Origin: Plakobranchus ocellatus
Taxonomy: Eukaryota > Mollusca > Gastropoda > Plakobranchidae
Assembly (NCBI GenBank): GCA_019648995.1
Contig: BLXT01000298.1
Coordinates: 638,701 to 673,992 of the forward strand
Direction of reading: 5' to 3'
Length of the DNA: 35,292 nucleotides
Below the pieces are notes generated by a model. It did not search any database, was not told where the DNA came from, and saw nothing but the letters and a program-made list of their open reading frames with translations. The translations under genes and the position numbers were made by a program. This document shows positions 1 to 35,292 of the stretch, piece by piece. Position 1 is the stretch's first letter, and each line of letters begins with the position of its first letter.

Positions 1-410
1 ATATGCTATGACACCAGTCCGTATGATTCACATGTTTTAAATTACAAGTCAATAATAAAACTTCATGGCTTAAGTTGCAGAACTGAAATGTGTGTTAAAT
101 CTAGTTTTGTATAGAGATGGGCATTTGAATGATCATTGAAAAAAATTTACAAGATATAATATATTTTCTATAAATATCTGTTTCTAGTACTGCTTTTTTG
201 CATTAAAGTTATTGTCAAAACTTATTTAAGAAGCAAATGTATTTTCATGACTGTGTCTATTTTAAATGTGACTCTTAAAGATCAGTGTTTCGTACAAGCT
301 GATCTCCAAACAGTAGATGATTTTACCGTAGCTCAGAAAAGACCCCAAAATTTATTATTAAAAGAACTGACAAATAAACATACAAACAAACCGTACAATA
401 CTAAGATGTC
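1..410. other. NALCN intron sequence upstream of the transposon
   Basis: AT-rich non-coding DNA. I see no exon, RNA gene or recognisable repeat. It is interpreted as intron because NALCN coding sequence resumes at 5757 in mid-protein. It ends at the left copy of the target-site duplication of the nested transposon. Confidence 0.6.
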
Positions 411-417
411 ATTTATG
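411..417. repeat. Left target-site duplication ATTTATG
   Basis: Seven bases directly before the left terminal repeat. They are repeated exactly, directly after the right terminal repeat at 5687-5693. Confidence 0.8.
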
Positions 418-429
418 TAGCAATGCCAC
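418..429 (+). repeat. Left terminal inverted repeat
   Basis: TAGCAATGCCAC. It matches the reverse complement of 5675-5686 at 11 of 12 positions, and similarity stops immediately inside. Confidence 0.8.
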
Positions 430-434
430 TGGGC

Positions 435-474
435 CACGGTGCCGTGAGCCGAAAATCGGCCCCCGCGGAAGGGG
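435..474 (+). repeat. Cluster of three short GC-rich palindromes next to the left terminus
   Basis: CACGG-TG-CCGTG (435-446), GCCGA-AAA-TCGGC (448-460) and CCCC-GCGGAA-GGGG (461-474) lie back to back, a few bases inside the transposon end. They stand out sharply from the AT-rich surroundings. They could be transposase-binding or promoter sites, or form hairpins. I saw no matching cluster at the right end. Confidence 0.6.
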
Positions 475-507
475 TATTTTTTGGTCCTTGATTCGCGCGG
501 ATAGGCC

Positions 508-517
508 TATTTATAAA
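508..517 (+). promoter_or_regulatory. TATA-like element of the transposon gene
   Basis: TATTTATAAA follows a CpG-containing stretch (about 490-500) and lies about 190 bases before the proposed 5' UTR donor at 706/707. This placement fits a promoter driving a non-coding first exon. The prediction rests on sequence and position only. Confidence 0.4.
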
Positions 518-544
518 CCTCAGTACGGGGTTGTTTCAAAAGAA

Positions 545-706
545 AATTCAGTGAAACTTGGCAACCAATGAGATAAAAGGTCAAACTACGTGCGTGTGCG
601 AGTACAACGTCAAAACTTCACTAGAACCTTTCTAGATCTAATGTGAAAAGTTGTTTTCTTTTTTATTTCGTAAACTACGCCAAGCTGATACTTGTACGCC
701 AAACAG
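545..706 (+). other. Proposed non-coding first exon of the transposon gene
   Basis: The sequence ends CAAACAG followed by gtaagag, a strong donor. The matching acceptor is a long pyrimidine tract ending tgcgtag at 1735, 13 bases before the ATG at 1749. Spliced in this way, the frame of the main protein meets a TAA at 639-641 and no earlier ATG, so the exon would be 5' UTR. The 5' boundary is a guess from the TATA position. Confidence 0.4.
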
Positions 707-1735
707 GTAAGAGTTTAACCTTTTTTCTTTATTATGTTAAAATTTCAACATGCTGCATTCAGTACTTTTTGCGTACCGAATTAAAATATCCAACCAATTT
801 AGTCAAAAAGCGATCAACAATTAGCAGACGCAGGCATTATTTCATGACGGCAATCCTATCTATGTCACAAATCAGGGGGTGTGATCGCTGCGCGATATCT
901 GATTGGTTGGTTATTTTAATCCCGCTATGTAAAGTTCATGGTAGCTAAAGCTTTTATTCTTTTGTAGTTTAAGAAGGGGTGACAGCTTGGTACACGTGGG
1001 TCATGTTGACTTTCAAAAAATTACTAGAAAGCTGTGAATCAGGAATCTAATAATACTTGTAAGCTCACACACTGAAAGCAGCAATCTTTCAGTTTAATTG
1101 AATTTTATTGTCCTACAAGGAATTCAAATTCAATGTGTTTACGGACTACAATTTTCTAGGTCTAAACCTACCACCCCTTGCGGTAAAGTCAACTATCGCT
1201 TAGGAAGAAGAATACTATTTTTGTCTTATTTCTGCTCTCCATTTTCCGTCTGGGCTTTCTTAGATCTACTAACTCTACTTTGCGCTTTGCTATTCGAGAC
1301 ATAACTGCAATTCAAGACAAAAACCATAAGAAAATTTCCAAAAAAAAAAAAAAAAAAAAAAAAGAGGGCGGAGGGGTGAATCGCTTTTTCAATCAGTTCA
1401 AGCTTTCATAGATCTAATTATGGTCAAACAAAATGCACTAGGCTTTTGATATAAAACGTTTTAGATACTGCCGATTCGTTTGTTGTTTTTTTTCTTTATA
1501 AAAACATGGCCAGTCAAAAACGTTTGTTTCATTCTTTGCTTTCGTTGGCATTTCGATGATGGCCATCTCTTCATAAAATATACATTTAAAGAAATTGAAA
1601 TAGTTTTACATGGGCATTCGAGATTTATGGTTTCAAGAAGAAAGATTGTAATGATCTACTCTTTGTTTTAAAGTTGTAAAAATTACTAATATTTTGTGAC
1701 GCAACTTTTCTTTTTCATTTTTTTTCTCTGCGTAG
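707..1735 (+). other. Proposed 5' UTR intron of the transposon gene
   Basis: Begins gtaagag and ends with a T-rich tract and tag. The contents are AT-rich with an A24 run at 1340-1363. The short open frames inside show no protein-like character, and I recognise no other feature. Confidence 0.4.
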
Positions 1736-1748
1736 ACCTCGATTTATA

Positions 1749-4236
1749 ATGTCAGGAATGGATAGAGAACAGTTGATAAAAAAGTATGGTCCCCCGACCG
1801 TTTTGACGAATGGAATAGCAATTCAAATGTTCAAAGATGCTACAAAGTTACCAACCATAACGTCTGCAAATTGGTTGATAACTTGGATGGATGCAACATC
1901 TATCGATCCGATTTTATTAAGATCAAAAATGCACCGAGTGGCCCACAAAGCCTCAAAACTTAGAGGAAATATTTTGGATGCGTTTAAAAAAGAAATATTT
2001 AGTTTCTCAGTCTCACAGCCAAGTCATCCAATGTCAATAGCGTCTGGCTCAAACTCTCTTCCTCCATCTTCACCCCCGCCACCAGCTAGAGATCGTAACT
2101 CTCCGCCACCTTGCTCAAATATTAGAAAGAAAGTTACCACACCAAGAAAGAAGTTAAATGAAAGGCAACACGAAATGGCAAAGAAAGAGAGACAGATAGC
2201 CATTTTAGAAAAGAAACTTAGACAATTAAAAGACAACTTACAGGAAAAGTCACATGAAATGAGTATTTACAGCATAAAGAATGTAAAAAGGCGGGAGGGG
2301 AGAAAAGCTGCAATGAGAGCGACCTTAAGAAGGGAAAGGAACACGTTTGCTGCTCTTGCAAAAGAACGCGAAGAAGAGAATGACCGGTTGAAAACAGAAT
2401 TGAAAAAGCTGAAGGACAGAAATGTAAAACTGGAGAAAAAAACTGCCTGCCAGAGGAAAAGGCTCATTACATTGATGAAGGAAAAGAAAATAGCAAGAAA
2501 TCGGGCAAGATACCACCAGAAGCGTCGTTTAGGAGAGCAATACAGTATGGTTAATGGGCAAGCTGAAAGAGTAAAGGACAATGATGATGAAAGAAGTGTT
2601 GTGGAATTGAAAAATGAGGATGGAGAATTTACAGACGATGTACGGTTTTGTGTGTTGGAGTTGACTGGGTTAGAAGTGGCCACTGGAAAAATAGGACCAG
2701 TAATAGAAACCGTAGGTGAAATGTGTGGTCAGAAGTTTACAACTTTGCCAAGTCGCACAGCCTGTCAAAAAATTATTGATGAGGGTCAAGCACTAGCCAA
2801 GACATATATAAAAGAAAACGTTTTGAGTAAGTGTAAAAGTTTTGGCATTCATAAGGATGGAACATCTAGAAGGAAAATCAAAATCCTTGACACGTCAATA
2901 AACACTGACAAAGGAGAGACATTTTGTTTGGGATGGTCGTCAGTGGTCACTGAAACGGGAAAGGCTATTGCAGAGGATACAAGAGAAAAGTTGGAAGAAG
3001 TTGTTGGTGAAGAGGACATGTTAAACATCTTGAGAAAGCTGGAGTACTATATGAATGACAGAGCAGCTAATGAAAAGAAGAGTTGCGATTTGCTAGACGC
3101 ATGGAGGGATGAGATGTTGCGGTGTGATGGGGAGTTAAGGAAGGGGGTGCGTCACTTGCATTGTGCAGCCCATGTGTTATTGGGTTTCCACAGTTACGTC
3201 ATAAAGGCTATTAAAAAGTTAGATTTTATTCCAGGGCAAGAATTTAAGCACCCAGTAACTGTTCTACTGAAAGATGCATCTGACCTTTTCGGCCCAGTAG
3301 GTGATTATAGAGGACTGCGGAACCAGTGGGAGGCATTTTGTTTTGAAAAGGGAATAAAAAGCACCATCAAGTCCTACAAAGACAATAGATTTAATGGATT
3401 GTTTGAGGTGTCAGCCCAATTGTTTCACCATCATGTTGACTTTTTATACCTTTTGGACTCAATCCCTTCAAAAAATAATAAACAGACTAGACTCACCACC
3501 TCTCTCAGAAATCCTTCTTTACTTCTCCTAGTTGAATGCCTTGGCCTCTTTTTTCATAAAGTGACAGGACCTTTTTGGACAATGGTCATTTCAACAAACG
3601 TGACCCACCAAAGATTTAAAAATATTATCGTTCATCTCAAACATGACCTACAGAAATGTCAAGACGACCCCCACTTTTTATTTCATCCCCAAAGTTTTTC
3701 TCTCCTAAAATTTTCAAACACATCCCCTGAAACAAGCCAGGGACTCTCCCAGTCAGTTAGATGCAGCAAAATGAAAGCCCTTATTTCAACCATCAGCGAG
3801 GGACTAGTATCAACAATAACTGTACAACTTAGAGATGTCCTGGAGAATAGTGAAGAAGTTGTGGTAAAGGCTCCGCTTACAAATTTGGCAAGTGAGAGGC
3901 ACTTTGGTCATTTAGACTCTAGCCAAAGGAGAAGACCACATTGCTCCCTGCACCACCACTCATCAGTGATTTTACTAAAACAGACCAGAAAAAGACTAAG
4001 GACATGGTATAATAGTATGGATGCAAAAGAGAAAGTTAGACTATGGGAACGGGCAAGAAAGCAGGGTAAAGAAATGAGAAGAAAACATCAAGAAAGAGAC
4101 AGAAGAGCAGTCATGGGGTCATTGACATTAAAACAAAGAGGAAACGATGATACAAGTGACATGAATCCAGTCCTTCAGGCACAGCTGAAGCAAGGCCAGA
4201 TGATTGCGGTTGCTTGTGAGGATGCTTGGTATCCAG
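1749..4236 (+). CDS. Transposase-like protein, exon 1 (residues 1-829)
   Basis: Start at the first ATG after the acceptor. Residues 1-85 form a basic N-terminal region, followed by a Ser/Pro-rich linker (about 90-125) and a highly charged Lys/Glu/Arg-rich segment predicted as coiled coil (about 130-260). The region from about 300 to 750 looks like an RNase-H-fold DDE transposase. I see HKDGTS with Asp370, NDRAANEK with Asp437, a HCAAH motif (Cys472, His475), a long helical insertion, and TNLASERHFG with Glu716. The D-D-CxxH-E order matches the general plan of eukaryotic cut-and-paste transposases; the residue assignments are inference. A very basic region follows (about 745-790). The exon ends in codon phase 1 at CCAG|gtgatt and joins exon 2 at 4546. 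Without splicing the frame would end at 4259. No frameshift or internal stop is visible, so the gene may be functional. I do not recognise a named family. Confidence 0.75.
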
Positions 4237-4545
4237 GTGATTCTTTTTTCTTCATCTAAACCAAATTAAACAGTTATTTAAAGTGGATCAATATGCCTCA
4301 AGAGATTTAAAAACTTTTGAACAATTGCAAGTTAACAGAAATATTATTACAAAAAAAAAAGTTTCAAATGTCATAAACATGCAGATTTGTGATAAAAATA
4401 CTTTTTTTTACAATGCTTACAAATTATATTGTACATATATAATTTAAAACAAAAACTCATGCTTAGAAACTTTTGAAAAATATTTGATATTCAAAATGAA
4501 GAAAAATTTTGAAAGGCTGAAGTTCTATGAAATTTTTTATTTCAG
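4237..4545 (+). other. Intron inside the transposase-like gene
   Basis: Starts gtgatt and ends ttatttcag. It is strongly AT-rich, unlike the exons either side. Splicing joins G to CG to make an alanine codon and continues an open frame. The joined text reads WYPAVVEH, a plausible continuous fold. Confidence 0.7.
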
Positions 4546-4769
4546 CGGTGGTTGAGCATGAAAGTTTAGCTGGAGGGGATGTTACTGTGAGCTTTGGTGA
4601 GCTTGGGAAGACTTTAGGGACATTTCGCTGGCCAACTGGAAACGACATTCATACCGTTTCTAGGAGGAGTGTGGTTTCAACAAATGTGGTTCATGAACCA
4701 AGAGCTGGCGGTCGATCGTGGTTTGTTACCAATGCGCAGGAAATTCAAAGAATGTTTAAAATGTTTTAA
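4546..4769 (+). CDS. Transposase-like protein, exon 2 (residues 830-903)
   Basis: Adds about 73 residues to the 829 of exon 1 and ends at TAA 4767-4769. With the last residues of exon 1 it forms a small beta-rich domain: AWYPAVVEH, then GDVTVSFGELG, then FRWPTGNDIH, then a tail with GRSWFVTNAQEI. The pattern of WYP, a VxVSF strand and a WP-xxD turn resembles an SH3/Tudor-like barrel, sometimes seen at transposase C-termini. That reading is inference. Composition is GC-richer than the flanking DNA, which supports coding. Confidence 0.7.
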
Positions 4770-4871
4770 TGATGAGGTAAATGTTTTCCCCTTTTGTTTT
4801 GTTGGTTAGTTACCAATGCTTCGGAAATCCAAAGAAAGTTTTAAAATTTTAATGATGAGGTAAATGTTTTC
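4725..4871 (+). repeat. Diverged tandem duplication over the end of the transposase gene
   Basis: 4725-4787 is repeated at 4809-4871 with a period of about 84 bases. Both units start GTTACCAATGC and end AATGATGAGGTAAATGTTTT. The first contains the last codons and the stop; the second lies in the 3' UTR and has several substitutions. Confidence 0.8.
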
Positions 4872-5674
4872 AAGCACTTCAATGATTGAAAATGGTTAAA
4901 TGATGAAACCATCCCTTCTAATATTTGGAATATGAACTGCATGCTGGAGGACAATTTAGGTTTTTGTGAATGCAAAATGTACAGAAAAAAATTTTTTTTA
5001 AAGTGTCATTAGTGGAAAAAAAAGATTTCCAAAAAATAAGAAAGCAAAACTTTTTGGTTCCTTATTTTAAGGAAATACTTTAAGATAATACTTTTTCCCA
5101 TTAACGCCACTTTGTTCATTGTGTTTTTTTGTATGGGTTAGGGGGAAATTGCATTGAATTATAAATGGAATTGAAAAGATCAAAAATAAAAAAAAAAAAA
5201 TCTGAAATTACAGACAAACTCTGCAACAAAAAAAAAGCAATGTGCTCATCAAAGTTCACATGCAATCTCATATTCGATGAGCTATAAGCTCGAAATTCTC
5301 TCAGAATATACCAAAAATTATCAAATTTGCAGTAAACATTTAACTGTTGCTTGAAAACTATTGGATATAGAGAAAATTCAATGCCAGAAATGGATTTGGC
5401 ATTGAAAATTACATATGGTTGCCAAGTTTCATGCATGTACTCTTGAGAGTAAGAGAGATAATACAAATTCACCCCCAAAAATCACAAAACTGCGTCCCAC
5501 ATTTTGGACGTTTTTTTCTCTATAAAGGTTATCCGAAAATAAAATCAATTAAAAATTCATAACTTCTTTATTTATTGGTGGATTTTCAAAATTCAAAAAG
5601 CTTCTTGATCAGCTTGAATAGAGCTAACAGACACACCCAGTTTTAAACAACTTTAACAAAAAAAAATTTTTTGG
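4872..5674 (+). other. AT-rich 3' region of the transposon
   Basis: Non-coding, with many A runs. The minus-strand open frame at 5116-5478 has no recognisable features and is taken as chance. An inverted pair near the right end (CACCCAG near 5635, TTGGGTG at 5671-5677) lies just inside the terminus. Confidence 0.5.
5185..5190 (+). terminator. Candidate polyadenylation signal AATAAA of the transposon gene
   Basis: The first AATAAA after the stop codon, about 415 bases downstream, at the start of an A-rich run. A second lies at 5538-5543. Sequence evidence only. Confidence 0.3.
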
Positions 5675-5686
5675 GTGTCATTGCTA
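5675..5686 (-). repeat. Right terminal inverted repeat
   Basis: GTGTCATTGCTA, whose reverse complement matches the left end with one mismatch at position 9. Confidence 0.8.
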
Positions 5687-5693
5687 ATTTATG
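5687..5693. repeat. Right target-site duplication ATTTATG
   Basis: Exact copy of 411-417, directly after the right terminal repeat. Confidence 0.8.
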
Positions 5694-5756
5694 TTTTGGC
5701 TATAGCAAAGCATATCACAAAACTAGAACCTATCCATCCTTTCTATTCAATTCCAG

Positions 5757-35144
<29,388 letters not shown>

Positions 35145-35221
35145 GTCTGTGTGTGTGTGGGATTGGTGTTCACATGTAAATATTGAAGCTTTTTGTCTCT
35201 AAAAGTGCATCATCATCATCA
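35145..35221 (+). other. Start of the next NALCN intron
   Basis: Begins gtctgtgtgtgtg, a GT-rich donor region, and runs into the retrotransposon 3' tail. Confidence 0.5.
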
Positions 35222-35224
35222 TCA
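35208..35224 (-). repeat. (ATG)n tail of the retrotransposon
   Basis: On the minus strand the stop TGA runs into repeated ATG/TGA trinucleotides. This is the kind of short simple-repeat tail found at the 3' end of several non-LTR retrotransposon clades. Confidence 0.6.
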
Positions 35225-35290
35225 GGTGCCTTGCTTTACAGCGTTGGCGATCATGGTCCTCCACTTTTTCCTGTCCTTTGTCGTTTCTAT
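35222..35290 (-). pseudogene. C-terminus of a non-LTR retrotransposon reverse transcriptase, partial
   Basis: The minus strand reads IETTKDRKKWRTMIANAVKQ then GT and a stop. The pattern DR..WR.M.ANA..QGT at the very end of the protein is typical of endonuclease-reverse transcriptases of invertebrate LINE elements. The rest runs off the window, so completeness and activity cannot be judged. It is antisense to NALCN, within its intron. Confidence 0.55.
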
Positions 35291-35292
35291 TG

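Larger units (their letters stand above)
418..5686 (+). mobile_element. Complete DNA transposon nested in a NALCN intron
   Basis: A 5,269-bp element bounded by inverted termini: TAGCAATGCCAC on the left and GTGTCATTGCTA on the right. The right end reverse-complements to TAGCAATGACAC, so 11 of 12 bases match. It is flanked by a perfect 7-bp duplication, ATTTATG. Inside is a long intact transposase-like gene with a GC-rich promoter-like region at the left end and an AT-rich 3' region. The clean duplication and open reading frame suggest a fairly recent insertion. The superfamily is not certain. A 7-bp duplication does not fit Tc1/mariner (TA), piggyBac or Kolobok (TTAA), and is one short of the usual hAT and P size (8 bp). 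The dada-like group (6-7 bp) is a possibility. The boundaries are seen directly; the family is inference. Confidence 0.85.

Noticed and set aside
2267-2683. 138-codon minus-strand open frame inside the transposase gene
   Set aside because: Shadow of the lysine-rich coding strand; no protein features of its own.
5116-5478. 120-codon minus-strand open frame in the transposon 3' region
   Set aside because: No recognisable motif or coding-like composition, and it starts in AT-rich sequence. Most likely chance.
418-5686. hAT or P-element assignment of the transposon
   Set aside because: Those groups normally make 8-bp duplications, and the eighth flanking base does not match on either side. Not excluded if one base has mutated, but not supported.

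Overview
The window is animal nuclear DNA from a draft assembly: AT-rich, with GT-AG introns, long non-coding stretches, microsatellites, a 158-base N gap and transposon-derived sequence. There are no bacterial-type operons. Almost everything belongs to one plus-strand gene, the four-domain sodium-leak channel NALCN. The exons seen here run from the end of the domain I-II linker, through domains II, III and IV, into the C-terminal tail. Domain I lies upstream of the window and the last exons lie downstream. I place 31 exons (30 per transcript), all with consistent phases, giving about 1,300 codons. The domain II pore exon is present in two versions, one with glutamate and one with lysine at the selectivity position, while domains III and IV carry glutamate. 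This EEEE/EKEE arrangement is reported from invertebrates, notably molluscs and flatworms, so a lophotrochozoan, perhaps a mollusc, is my best guess. The species cannot be fixed from the sequence.

Layout. Bases 1-5756 are a NALCN intron that contains a complete DNA transposon at 418-5686. It has near-perfect 12-bp terminal inverted repeats and a perfect 7-bp target duplication. It carries an intact two-exon transposase-like gene of 903 residues. Bases 5757-7609 hold domain II S1-S5. Bases 11233-11373 and 13816-13953 are the two alternative domain II pore exons, inside about 10.4 kb of otherwise non-coding DNA. Bases 18059-21484 encode the end of IIS6 and the II-III linker. Bases 22038-27232 encode domain III, 27616-32939 the III-IV linker and domain IV, and 33614-35144 the cytoplasmic C-terminal region. 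The last 70 or so bases are the 3' end of an antisense non-LTR retrotransposon.

How the parts work together. NALCN conducts the background sodium leak that sets neuronal resting potential, in a complex with UNC79, UNC80 and an NLF-1/FAM155-type subunit. Choosing between the two domain II pore exons would switch the filter between a calcium-channel-like and a sodium-channel-like ring. The channel also shows several smaller splice options: an in-frame alternative donor, candidate cryptic exons, and two exons that begin with a donor consensus. The nested transposon has its own promoter-like region, introns and coding sequence, and lies in the same orientation as the host gene.
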